Of a stretch of DNA of 64,000 bases, positions 29,733-39,400 are shown in pieces. A program made the translations under genes and the position numbers. The notes under the pieces are model-generated. The model was not told where the DNA came from and ran no database searches. It saw only the letters and a list, made by a program, of their open reading frames with translations. The stretch lies in NCBI GenBank assembly GCA_003151335.1, contig PLXE01000115.1:1-64000 (forward strand). Direction: 5' to 3'. Position 1 is the stretch's first letter, and every line of letters starts with the position of its first letter. This stretch comes from Acidobacteriaceae bacterium (GTDB taxonomy: Bacteria; Acidobacteriota; Terriglobia; Terriglobales; Acidobacteriaceae).

Positions 29733-30647
29733 ATGGGAACGAGCTTGAACACCGCAAACGCGATGCTTAGCATTTTCGACGGCGAGAGTCGTCCGTTCGC
29801 AGGACAAGTCCTGATCCGAGTCCACAATGGGCAGGACGTGCCTCCCACAGGTGATTACCGAAACGGTCCGAACGTGCCCATCACTGTTCCTTTTCATGAC
29901 GGAGTAGGCGATTTCTATGCCGTCAGTGTGTCCTCGCCCGGATACCGCGATAGCGGATGCTTCTTCAAAGCTGACCCGAAGGTGCTCGCCCAGCCGAAAG
30001 TTCTTCTTCTCCACCAGGAGGCCAAGCCGCAGTTTGCTGCTTGGGCCGAGTTTAAGGCCACACATCCAGAGGCAGCGTCCTTCCTGGCTGTGGGCGACAG
30101 CGAAGCAGGTGCCCAGGCACATTATGAAGCGCTCAGTCGGAACGGACCCAATTCGCTTGCCTGCTTGTTGAATTTGACACAGGCCATGGCCGAGATCGAT
30201 CTTGACGGACGAACGCCGCTCAGCTACTTCAAGCAAATCTGCTGGGACAATACCATGGCGCAGGACAGGTTCTTCGGCTACGTTGATCCTGCCATCATTC
30301 CGATCGTGCGAGCAGCGGCAGCCAAGCGTGAGTTCGCAGAAGAGAAGGATTGTGAGAAGTTCCACCCGGGATCAACCTGCAGTTGGAAGCAGGTTGCGTT
30401 TCCTATTGCGAATGTGCAACTCACCTTCCATGAGCACGACAAAAAACTGATCGACGGCGTGACCTGCGTCAAAATTGAGCCTGACATTGATCTGTACCGG
30501 GAACTTCTCGCTCATGGATTTGGTGAGGTATTTCCCAATTTGCTTAGTCACGGTCTGACCAATCCATATGCCGTCTTCTCTTTGCGCTGGACCGTGGCAC
30601 AAGACGAGAACGGCCCCACCTTTGATCCCGGCTATGAACTGGCCTGA
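29733..30647 (+). CDS. Uncharacterised 304-aa module protein, copy A
   Basis: ATG 29733 has a strong SD (GGAAAGGGAAGG). After ten unrelated residues the protein is one module that recurs at the C-terminus of the SEFIR protein downstream, about 85 percent identical by my hand count (43 differences in 294). It begins with a beta-rich part (FAGQVLIRVHNGQDV, a DYRNGPNVP turn, DFYAVSVSSPGY) that resembles small beta-sandwich ligand or carrier domains. A helical part with a CWDNTM segment follows, then a C-terminal part ending DPGYELA. Conserved Cys and aromatic residues suggest an enzyme or binding domain. Function unknown; no signal peptide. Confidence 0.75.
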   Translation: MGTSLNTANAMLSIFDGESRPFAGQVLIRVHNGQDVPPTGDYRNGPNVPITVPFHDGVGDFYAVSVSSPGYRDSGCFFKADPKVLAQPKVLLLHQEAKPQFAAWAEFKATHPEAASFLAVGDSEAGAQAHYEALSRNGPNSLACLLNLTQAMAEIDLDGRTPLSYFKQICWDNTMAQDRFFGYVDPAIIPIVRAAAAKREFAEEKDCEKFHPGSTCSWKQVAFPIANVQLTFHEHDKKLIDGVTCVKIEPDIDLYRELLAHGFGEVFPNLLSHGLTNPYAVFSLRWTVAQDENGPTFDPGYELA

Positions 30648-32263
30648 GCTGTTTTACTTGCACGCTCATTGCGCAATCCGCCTGACGAAGGAGCGTCGCG
30701 CACCACCTTTGTCCATCTGGCGACGGCTACTTAATTGGCAAAGGTGGATGGTTGCCGTATTATGCAGTCATCCATGGGCATCAGGGTTTTCATCAGCTAC
30801 AGCCACGACTCCCAGGAGCACATTGACCGGATGTGGGACTTGTCGGAGCGGCTGAGGAGCGACGGGATCGATTGCCGCATCGACCTGCAGGAGCAATCGC
30901 CGGACGTAGGATGGCCCAACTGGTGTGAAAGACAGGTTCGGCAATCGGAGTTCGTGCTAGTCGCCTCCACTGAAACGTACTTGCGAAGATACCAAGGCGA
31001 TGAGCAGACTGGAGTAGGCCGAGGGGTGAATTGGGAAGGGTTCGTTATCACCCAGGCCCTATACGAATCCGAAGGCAAGAATAGAAAATTCATTCCCGTT
31101 ATCTTCGAGGCTGGAGACAGAAGGCATATCCCGAGTGTACTTGGCTCTTACACGTGTTACGACCTCAGCGATAGCCAGGGATACAACAAATTGTTTCGCC
31201 GGCTCACCGACCAACCGGAGCGGCGGGCGATCCCCGTTGCTGGCGAGATTCGCAAGATGCTGGCGCGCGAGGGAAAGCGCGAAGAGAAAGATGATTCCAG
31301 TGCAGTAAGATCGTCGTTGCGTCCGATGCCTGTGGTCGAGCGCAAACAGGGCGGCCTTGCGGTGCTTAGCATTTTCGAAGGCGAGGGTCGTCCGTTCGCA
31401 GGACAAGTCCTGATCCGAGTCCACAATGGGCAGGACGTGTCTCCCACAGGTGATTACCGAAACGGTCCGAACGTGCCCATCATGGTTCCTTTTCATGACG
31501 GGCCAGGCGACTGGTATGCCGTCAATGTATCCGCTGACGGATACCGCGACAGCGGTTGCTTCTTCAAAGCTGATCCCAAGGTGCTGGCCCAGCCGGCAGT
31601 TCTGCTTCTGCACAATAGTACCAAGCCACAGTTTGCGCCTTGGGCCGAGTTTAAGGCCGGACACCCGGAAGCCGCAGCATTTTTGGCTGTAGGCGACACC
31701 GAAGCATCTGCCCAGGCGCACTATGATGCGTTCAGCAGGAGCGCACCCGATTCGCTTGCCTGCTTGTTGAATTTGACGCAGGCTATGGCCGAGATCGCTC
31801 TGGGCGGGCGAACGCCTCTCAGCTACTTCAAGCAAGTCTGCTGGGACAATACAATGACGCAGGACAGGTTCTTCGGCTACGTTGATCCTGCGATCATCCC
31901 AATCGTACGAGCAGCGGCAGCCAAGGGTGAGTTCGCAGAACAGAAGGGCTGTGCGACCTTCCACCCGGGATCAACCTGCAGTTGGAAGCAGGTGGCGTTT
32001 CCGATTGCAAATGTGCAACTCACCTTCTATGAGCACGACAAGAAAGTGATCGACGGCGTGACCTGCGTCAAAATCGAGCCCGACATTGATCTTTACCGAG
32101 AACTTCTCGCTCATGGACTTGGTGAGGTATTTCCCAATTTGCTCAGTCACGGTCTGACCAATCCATATGCCGTCTTCTCTTTGCGCTGGACCACAGCAGA
32201 AGACAGGCATCGCCCGGCCTTTGATCCCGGCTACGAAGTGGCCTGAGCTGTTTTACCTGCACC
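29762..32263. repeat. Tandem duplication of a 0.9-kb module (copies 29762-30665 and 31360-32263)
   Basis: The two blocks align without obvious gaps from the GCTTAGCATTTTCGA segment to about 20 bases past each stop (GCCTGAGCTGTTTTAC). Several stretches of over 40 nt are identical. Only the second copy is fused to a SEFIR domain. Confidence 0.9.
30762..32246 (+). CDS. SEFIR-domain protein fused to the uncharacterised module, copy B
   Basis: From ATG 30762 the product has 494 residues. Residues about 5-150 form a SEFIR domain (TIR-related): RVFISYSHDS, then SERLRSDGIDCRIDLQEQ, WPNWCERQVRQSEFVLVAST, GRGVNWEGFVITQAL and the IPVIFE strand. A charged linker (150-200) joins it to the second module copy (201-494). 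SEFIR/TIR folds mediate homotypic assembly and, in bacteria, can be NAD-consuming effectors; the Glu in NWEGF is a candidate for the catalytic position, unproven. A TTG at 30735 or an ATG at 30774 are alternative starts. The gap to copy A is 114 nt. Confidence 0.82.
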   Translation: MQSSMGIRVFISYSHDSQEHIDRMWDLSERLRSDGIDCRIDLQEQSPDVGWPNWCERQVRQSEFVLVASTETYLRRYQGDEQTGVGRGVNWEGFVITQALYESEGKNRKFIPVIFEAGDRRHIPSVLGSYTCYDLSDSQGYNKLFRRLTDQPERRAIPVAGEIRKMLAREGKREEKDDSSAVRSSLRPMPVVERKQGGLAVLSIFEGEGRPFAGQVLIRVHNGQDVSPTGDYRNGPNVPIMVPFHDGPGDWYAVNVSADGYRDSGCFFKADPKVLAQPAVLLLHNSTKPQFAPWAEFKAGHPEAAAFLAVGDTEASAQAHYDAFSRSAPDSLACLLNLTQAMAEIALGGRTPLSYFKQVCWDNTMTQDRFFGYVDPAIIPIVRAAAAKGEFAEQKGCATFHPGSTCSWKQVAFPIANVQLTFYEHDKKVIDGVTCVKIEPDIDLYRELLAHGLGEVFPNLLSHGLTNPYAVFSLRWTTAEDRHRPAFDPGYEVA

Positions 32264-32297
32264 CTTACTTTGTCCTGAATCGATAGAAGAGGAACTC

Positions 32298-32825
32298 ATG
32301 GATCTAGCTACGATAAAAGCATGGATCGAGCATTGGGAGGGCCGCCGCAACCAGACGTACGACGACAAGACCGGTAAAGCAATCACACCGGGTTGCGTTG
32401 TCTTAGGTCATCCTACGGTCGGGGTCGGCTTCAACTTGGACGCCAATGGCGCACAGGCCGCAATCGAGGCCTTGGGCTTGGACTACGACCAGGTCCGCTC
32501 CGGGGGGCAAACCTTGACGGACAACCAGATTGACGCGCTTCTTGACCAAACCGTGAACCAAGCCATACAGGGTGCTCGTCAGGTTGTGCCCAGTTTCGAT
32601 GCTCTCCCGGACGATAAACAGGTCGTTATTGTCGATATGGTTTTCAATCTAGGAGTGCACGGCTTCTCGCAGTTCCTTCACGCGATCCAAGCCGTTAATA
32701 ATCAGGATTGGGCTACGGCTGCTCAACAAATGCAGCAGTCCGCCTGGTTTCGCCAAGTGGGAGCCAGAGCCAGCGCCGACGTCAATCTGATGGCTGGTCG
32801 AATTACAGCGACACAGTTCGCGTAG
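32298..32825 (+). CDS. T4-type lysozyme (GH24) without signal peptide
   Basis: The 175-residue protein has the GH24 catalytic triad in T4 lysozyme order: Glu14 in HWEGRR, Asp23 in TYDDKTG and Thr40 in PTVGVGF, followed by helical sequence with AINNQ-like and VDMVFNLGVHGF segments. It should cut the MurNAc-GlcNAc bonds of peptidoglycan. It lacks a signal or SAR segment and no holin is adjacent, so release to the wall would need another route. It is 51 nt downstream of the SEFIR gene on the same strand (SD GAGGAAC). No phage structural genes are near. The insert between Asp23 and Thr40 is longer than in T4. Confidence 0.87.
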   Translation: MDLATIKAWIEHWEGRRNQTYDDKTGKAITPGCVVLGHPTVGVGFNLDANGAQAAIEALGLDYDQVRSGGQTLTDNQIDALLDQTVNQAIQGARQVVPSFDALPDDKQVVIVDMVFNLGVHGFSQFLHAIQAVNNQDWATAAQQMQQSAWFRQVGARASADVNLMAGRITATQFA

Positions 32826-32838
32826 TTCAGGCCGATAG

Positions 32839-34620
32839 TTATTGCTTCGCGCCCTGCTTCTGGGCGGGAACGAAATCTTCCATCACCGCCTTGCGCATCA
32901 GATCGGGCGGCAGCAGGCCTTGCGCCAGAATGAAGTCGTGGAACTTCTTCTGGTTGAACTTAGGGCCCAGCGCCTTCTCGGTGTCCTCACGCAATGCGAT
33001 CAGCTTGGTGTATCCATAGAAATAGCTATTGGCCTGGCCGGGCATGCGATAGGTGAAGCGTTCGACTTCCTCCTCGGCAAAGGCATGTGACAGCACCACA
33101 TCCTGCTCCATCACGCGGAAAGCATCCGCGGGCGTGATCTTCCCGGCCTGCAGCTCGGGATCGAGAAACGCGCGCGCAGCCCGTTGCAGCCTCAAGTCCA
33201 GCGAAATCAACTGACCTTCCAGTGGCATGTACGGTTTGATGAGATATTCCGAATACAGTCCCCAGCCTTCCACATTGGTGCTGTTGAACGCGTAGCGGAC
33301 CCGCGCTAGCGAGACCCCGTGCTCCAGCATCGAGTCAAATTGCAACTCATGTCCCGGCCGCGCCTCGTGCGCGGTGAGCGTCCAAGCGGCTGCATCGTAG
33401 GTGAAGTCGTCGTACTTCTCGGTCGCGGTCTGTCCCGGGCCAGCCGGTATGTTCAGCGGCAGAACGAACTCGCCCTTCTGCCCGGTATTGTGGATGAACG
33501 GTGGCGGCACCATGTGCGGCGCGGGCTGCTGCGCGGTCTCGGCTGCGGTTGCAATGCGAATGCGGGCAGGCCGGTCGGGAAGCGACACAATTTGCTGGTC
33601 AACGATGATCTTCTCGATCTGCTTCAGCCGCTCCTGGTAAAACGGGAGAATGGCGTCGCCTACGAGCTGCTGTTTCTTTAGCTCGCGGATCACGTCGCGG
33701 TAATCGCTTGATGGCAGGCGCCGCTCCTTGGCAATCTTCAGCACGACGGACTTCATCTCTCCCTGGATCTCGATGAAAGCCTGGTGTGCCATGGTGGCGA
33801 GCTGCGCCGGCGGAATGTCGATGCCGAAGCTTTCCATGTCGAGCGCATAGTGTTCGGGCGGGAGGCGAAAATCGTCTCGCGCCTTGGGCAGCACCGTGGC
33901 TCGCACCCACGCGTCGTAGTCGGTGAGCTGCGTCTTCAGCTTGGCAAACGGCCCTTCCCATCCCGTCAGTTTGTACTTCTGCATAAGCGCGGCAATGCCA
34001 TTCAGATAGTTGGAATTGCGCGCCATCTCGGTTTCGATCTCAACTCGAGCGGGATAGATCACGCCGGGCTTGGCCATCTGCTCGCTGATGCGCTGCTTCA
34101 GGATCTCGGTGAGCGCGGTGTAACCAGGCTCCAGGCCGGCGTATTCGCGGATGCGCACCACAGCAGCGGGCCGGCGCTCGGTGGGAGTCTGCTCGTCGAG
34201 CAAAACTTGTAGCCCGCCGAAGACCATCTGGCTGGCGTTGAAGAAGGGCACTTCGTGGGCGCGCTGGAAATCCTGCCGCTTGAAGTTGAGGTTGACCCTG
34301 CGGATCATGATTTGCAGGTCCTCGGCCACGTCCTGCTGCTGCTTTTCCGCCGCCGCACTCTTCAGCTTTGCCAGCACCGCTTCGGTCTCGTGCCGCTCCT
34401 GGTCCTCGTTGGCCAGCGTGGGCTGCGAAGCCTTGGTGTCGAACTGACTCAACCCCTGCTGCGTGCCAAACTCGGGTCGGTACTTGAAGACAACGTCGAT
34501 CAGCATGTTGGCGTACCGGTTGCTGGTGGCGATCCAACTGCGATCGGCAGGCTGGGTTTGTGCGAAAGCCGGCAGGCCGAAAGCGGCGGCGCATAAAAGG
34601 GAGATCACGATGCGAGTCAA
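32839..34620 (-). CDS. Secreted DUF885 family protein (putative metallopeptidase)
   Basis: The 593-aa product starts at a TTG (34620) with an ideal AGGAGG upstream; the N-terminus (MTRIVISLLCAAAFGLPAFA) is a signal peptide. The body has the DUF885 hallmark TAHEARPGHELQ, a zinc-site-like HExxxGH motif near residue 420, and the FRVMEQDVVLSHAFA and MPGQANSYFYGYTKL regions. The family resembles metallopeptidases, though the substrate is not defined. It converges with the lysozyme gene, 13 nt between stops. Confidence 0.88.
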   Translation of the reverse strand: MTRIVISLLCAAAFGLPAFAQTQPADRSWIATSNRYANMLIDVVFKYRPEFGTQQGLSQFDTKASQPTLANEDQERHETEAVLAKLKSAAAEKQQQDVAEDLQIMIRRVNLNFKRQDFQRAHEVPFFNASQMVFGGLQVLLDEQTPTERRPAAVVRIREYAGLEPGYTALTEILKQRISEQMAKPGVIYPARVEIETEMARNSNYLNGIAALMQKYKLTGWEGPFAKLKTQLTDYDAWVRATVLPKARDDFRLPPEHYALDMESFGIDIPPAQLATMAHQAFIEIQGEMKSVVLKIAKERRLPSSDYRDVIRELKKQQLVGDAILPFYQERLKQIEKIIVDQQIVSLPDRPARIRIATAAETAQQPAPHMVPPPFIHNTGQKGEFVLPLNIPAGPGQTATEKYDDFTYDAAAWTLTAHEARPGHELQFDSMLEHGVSLARVRYAFNSTNVEGWGLYSEYLIKPYMPLEGQLISLDLRLQRAARAFLDPELQAGKITPADAFRVMEQDVVLSHAFAEEEVERFTYRMPGQANSYFYGYTKLIALREDTEKALGPKFNQKKFHDFILAQGLLPPDLMRKAVMEDFVPAQKQGAKQ

Positions 34621-34790
34621 AATGTCCTCCTGGGGAAAGAACAGAAGCCGTCAAAGTATAGATGGGATTGTGGAATGGCGAAAGGCGCAGGCTGTGTCGA
34701 GGGAACTCGTTAGGCGCCGTTCCTGCGGGGCGAGGCAGACCATCGAATCGCTCCGCCGCCTTCTTCGGAAAGATTCCGCTCAAACTCGAG

Positions 34791-35396
34791 CTAGCGTTTC
34801 GATGGAGAAGCCAGGCTGAACCACGCAATGATGGTGGCAAACTTTTCATCCTGCGACCACGGAGAGCCGTGCGCGCGGCCAAGTTCGGTGACGCGGCGCA
34901 AAAGTACATCGGGCCTCAGTCGAAGACTCTCAGCCGCTTGATCGAGGAGTTCCCGCTCCTTGACGCAAATCGTGGCCAAGCGGCAGCGGTCACTGGCGTG
35001 AAGGACCGCTTCTCGAAAGAGTTCTCCATCGGCGGTGTGAATCAGCGCGTGCGACGCAAGAATCTTGTCCAGCGCGGGAAGCTGCTTTCCGGAAGCAAGG
35101 AGCAGGGCGGCCTGGCTGAGTTTGAAACCCTGCTTCTGCATATCAGCCTGAATTTCGTGGATGGCACGATAAGCAAGGTCTCTCGACTCCTTCCGTACAC
35201 GCGAAATGAATTCGCTCGCTTTGTCGAACGGCAGTTCCGCCGCGGTGTGGTAAGGCTGCCGGAACTGGTAGGTAAAGGCCTCGACGAGGTGCGGTCGTGC
35301 ACGCGCCAGAACGCAAGGGGCCCCATCCTCCACGGCGACCGCAACCAGCGCAGTCCACCCCGAATGCACTCGAAAACCAAGCGCTGCCTGTTTCAT
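34791..35396 (-). CDS. Hypothetical protein, 201 aa
   Basis: From ATG 35396 (MKQAALGFRVHSGWTALVAVAV) the product is 201 residues with an N-terminal beta-hairpin-like start and a helical middle (KASEFISRVRKESRDLAYRAIHEI), then LATICVKERELLDQA. No signal peptide or membrane segment. I recall similar acidobacterial proteins with the GFRVHSGW start, but no function. The sequence resembles an RNase H-like or actin-like start only superficially. It sits between the isocitrate lyase terminator and the DUF885 gene. Confidence 0.7.
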   Translation of the reverse strand: MKQAALGFRVHSGWTALVAVAVEDGAPCVLARARPHLVEAFTYQFRQPYHTAAELPFDKASEFISRVRKESRDLAYRAIHEIQADMQKQGFKLSQAALLLASGKQLPALDKILASHALIHTADGELFREAVLHASDRCRLATICVKERELLDQAAESLRLRPDVLLRRVTELGRAHGSPWSQDEKFATIIAWFSLASPSKR

Positions 35397-35433
35397 TGAA
35401 TTTTCCGCCGTGGCAGACCGGGTTGAAGATATC

Positions 35434-35472
35434 ACAAAAAATCAGGCACGGGATGGGTTAATCCCGTGCCTG
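35434..35472 (-). terminator. Rho-independent terminator after isocitrate lyase
   Basis: Perfect 12-bp inverted repeat CAGGCACGGGAT (35443-35454) and ATCCCGTGCCTG (35461-35472) with a 6-nt loop. On the minus strand it is followed by ATTTTTTGTG, a proper U-tract. It lies 33 nt after the aceA stop. Confidence 0.9.
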
Positions 35473-35505
35473 GTGGGTGAGTAGCGCTTGCTGTCAGGAG
35501 AAAAC

Positions 35506-36915
<1,410 letters not shown>

Positions 36916-37292
36916 GTTGGTGATCTCCTCTCGGGTCCAGATAATGAGCAGGGTCTGACAAACCCTCGGGGCAGTGCCGAATGTCCAATTAGCTGAATAG
37001 TCATTCCGCAGGATGTACAAACCATAAACCGCCGGCGATGCGTAGGCAAGAACGTTGTTCACAATACTGAACACAAATTCACTCCTTTGCACCATGGCTT
37101 TCCGATTCCCATAGTGGGACGCAGGTTGCCCGCGCTCACCGGGGTTTAGATCGCTGGCCTGACTCCAAGCTAAGCTTGGCCGGCGCATTTGTCTGTGACA
37201 AACAGCTCACTCTCACCGCTCTGAGCGCATTTGCGGATGACCAGGATTCCGAACTCATATTCACCATGTCGCACAACTGTTAGACTGGTGCC
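36916..37292. promoter_or_regulatory. aceA-iclR divergent control region
   Basis: 377 nt between divergent starts. Contains the aceA SD at about 36925-36932. No gene is supported inside, although the aceA frame stays open upstream. IclR-type regulators commonly bind their own divergent region, so the operator is probably here; I could not pin a palindrome. Confidence 0.5.
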
Positions 37293-38087
37293 ATGGCGCG
37301 TCCAATTGAGAGCCCTTCGACCGCGGTGGAGCGTACCCTGCTGATCCTGGAAGCTGCTGGCCAGCGCGAGGGCGGCATGTCGAACGCCGATTTCAGCCGC
37401 AAGCTCAAGATCCCCAAGAGCTCAGCCAGCTACATTCTGCGCACGCTGGAGCAGCATGGCTACCTGCGCCGCGACCTGGAAGATGGCAAATACCGACTGG
37501 GCATGAAGGTGCTGAGCCTGTCGCGCGCCGCGCTGAGCGGGGTTGATATACGCGAAGCGGCGTTGCCCATCATGAAACACCTGGTCGATCAAATTCATAT
37601 CACCACCCACCTGGCCATCCTCGACCATGGCGAGGCGGTGTACGTAGAGAAGGTGGAAGCGCCCAGCTTCATCAAGATGGACACTTGGATCGGCCGGCGC
37701 ATGGAGGTCCATTCCACCGCGGTAGGCAAGGCGCTGCTCGCCTACCTTGATTCCGAGCAGCGGGACGCGATCATCCGCCAACGCGGACTGAAGAAACTGA
37801 CGCCGCACACCATCGTCAGCGTGCCCAAGCTGATGAAAGAGTTCGAGCGCGTGCGCCAGTTGGGATATTCGGTGGATGACGAGGAGAACAGCCTGGGTGC
37901 GCGCTGCGTGGGAGCGCCCATCTTTAACAGCCGGGGTGGGATTGAGGCGAGCATCGGCTCGACCGGGACCATCCACGCCGTGCCGCGTGACGCCGTGCCT
38001 CGGCTGGCGGAGACGGTGAAAGACGCGGCCCGCCGTATCTCGCATCAGATCGGCTATCGCGGGCCGTATCCGCCAGCAGCAGGCTAG
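37293..38087 (+). CDS. IclR family transcriptional regulator
   Basis: The 264-residue protein has an N-terminal winged helix (VERTLLILEAAGQREGG, then SRKLKIPKSSASYILRTLEQHGYLRRD with the recognition helix around residues 40-60) and a C-terminal GAF-like IclR effector domain (IREAALPIMKHLVDQ, FIKMDTWIGRRMEVHSTAVGKALLA and the GARCVGAPIFNSRGG strand). In enterobacteria IclR represses the glyoxylate operon; the divergent position next to aceA supports a similar role here but is inference. ATG start at 37293. Confidence 0.92.
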   Translation: MARPIESPSTAVERTLLILEAAGQREGGMSNADFSRKLKIPKSSASYILRTLEQHGYLRRDLEDGKYRLGMKVLSLSRAALSGVDIREAALPIMKHLVDQIHITTHLAILDHGEAVYVEKVEAPSFIKMDTWIGRRMEVHSTAVGKALLAYLDSEQRDAIIRQRGLKKLTPHTIVSVPKLMKEFERVRQLGYSVDDEENSLGARCVGAPIFNSRGGIEASIGSTGTIHAVPRDAVPRLAETVKDAARRISHQIGYRGPYPPAAG

Positions 38088-38097
38088 ATCCCTTTGC

Positions 38098-38191
38098 TGT
38101 CATTCTGAGCGCAGTCGAAGAATCCCTACCGTGAGAACTCTTGCCGGCCATAGGGGGCCTTCGTCTCGCCAGGATGACAACAGCTCAGGAT
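38098..38191. repeat. Dispersed GTCATTCTGAGCG-type repeat
   Basis: Starts TGTCATTCTGAGCGCAGTCG then AAGAATCCCTA, and ends CAGGATGACAACAGC, so the ends (TGTCAT and ATGACA) are inverted. Related to the element at 3680-3736. Located between convergent genes. Confidence 0.55.
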
Positions 38192-38242
38192 GACAATACA
38201 TTGGCTGAATGCTGAATGCTGCTCACTCCCACTCGATCGTTC

Positions 38243-39400
38243 CTACTGCGCAATAGTCGCAGCAGCGGGCGACACTATCTCCGATGCGAACGCGAGCGGA
38301 CGCTCATCCACGCGCAGAAACCAACGGTCACAAACGACGTTGCGGCAGAACGAATGACTCCTCAGCAGAGTTCGCCCGCAGATCTCGCGGACCGATTGCG
38401 GGATGAACCGAGCCAGCGATTCCAGGGCATTCCGCTTCTGACGCAGCCGGTCATTCAAAAGCTCGCGATAGAGTTCCAATCGGCTGCCACTGTAGTCGCC
38501 CTGTGCGGCGAGAATGCTGTGAGCGGCAATCAATCCTGACTCGATGGCCGGCCGGATGCCTTCGCCGCTTTCCGGATACGCCAGGCCGGCGGCATCCCCG
38601 ATTAACAGAATGGAATCATCCAGAATTGCCCGCTCCGAGTGCCCGAACAGCCAGTAAGCGTGCCCCAAGATGCCTTTGCCGGGCACTTCGACGTTTCTGC
38701 TTCGCTTGAGAAAGCGAAGGAATTCGTCACAGTGTTGGGAGAGGCCGTGGTTATCCATGCGGCCGATGCCGACGGTGAGGACATCCTGCTTGCGGAAGCA
38801 CCATCCGTAGCCGCGCAGGTCGCGACAAAAATAAAGCTCCGGCAGTTCGCCGGCGATGCTGGAGCTGGCGGCTTGTGCGGCGGGCATCTCGAACTCGATT
38901 TCGCGGGCGACCACCGACGGCGAGGAGGCTTTGTTGCCGAGGAAGCGGGACACCGGGCAAAAGTGTCCTCCGGCGCCAACCACAAGTCGCGCCTTGATGT
39001 CGCCATTGACGATCCAGCCATCCCCGGTCCGCTCGATGGAGTCGAAGGGGACACCTTCGCGGATGCGCGCGCCACAACGCCGCAGCAGATATTCGTCAAA
39101 CTCGCTGCGCAGGATGCCGTAGCTGATGGTCCGACCGTAGTCGATGTCAACCTGGGGTTCGTCGATGCAGCTCAGGCGAAAGCCGGTGATCGGCTGCAGA
39201 ACGCGCCCTGGCGCGTAGGCCTCGGAATCGATGTCCAGCGCTTCGAGTACCAGCGGCGTGATCCATCCTCCGCAAAGTTTATTGCGGGGGAAGGTGCTGC
39301 GGTCGATCAGCAGCGTGTCGAGCCCTGATTGCCGCAGTCCCCAGGCGCAGGAGGACCCCGCCGGTCCGCCGCCGACAATTAAGACATCGCAGGAGTCCAT
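38243..39400 (-). CDS. FAD-dependent oxidoreductase, geranylgeranyl reductase-like
   Basis: The 385-aa protein begins with a Rossmann FAD-binding motif (MDSCDVLIVGGGPAGSSCAW), has the CGGWITP segment typical of the geranylgeranyl reductase/halogenase-like flavoproteins, a central VVGAGGH motif and the second FAD contact LLIGDAAGLAYPESGEGI. Likely reduces isoprenoid or lipid double bonds, or oxidises a lipid substrate; exact reaction unknown. Its start overlaps the end of the cyclopropane synthase gene by 22 nt, arguing for one operon in membrane lipid modification. Confidence 0.85.
   Translation of the reverse strand: MDSCDVLIVGGGPAGSSCAWGLRQSGLDTLLIDRSTFPRNKLCGGWITPLVLEALDIDSEAYAPGRVLQPITGFRLSCIDEPQVDIDYGRTISYGILRSEFDEYLLRRCGARIREGVPFDSIERTGDGWIVNGDIKARLVVGAGGHFCPVSRFLGNKASSPSVVAREIEFEMPAAQAASSSIAGELPELYFCRDLRGYGWCFRKQDVLTVGIGRMDNHGLSQHCDEFLRFLKRSRNVEVPGKGILGHAYWLFGHSERAILDDSILLIGDAAGLAYPESGEGIRPAIESGLIAAHSILAAQGDYSGSRLELYRELLNDRLRQKRNALESLARFIPQSVREICGRTLLRSHSFCRNVVCDRWFLRVDERPLAFASEIVSPAAATIAQ

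Noticed and set aside
28376-32825. Prophage hypothesis for the lysozyme region
   Set aside because: No integrase, capsid, tail, terminase or holin gene is present; only the GH24 gene is phage-like.
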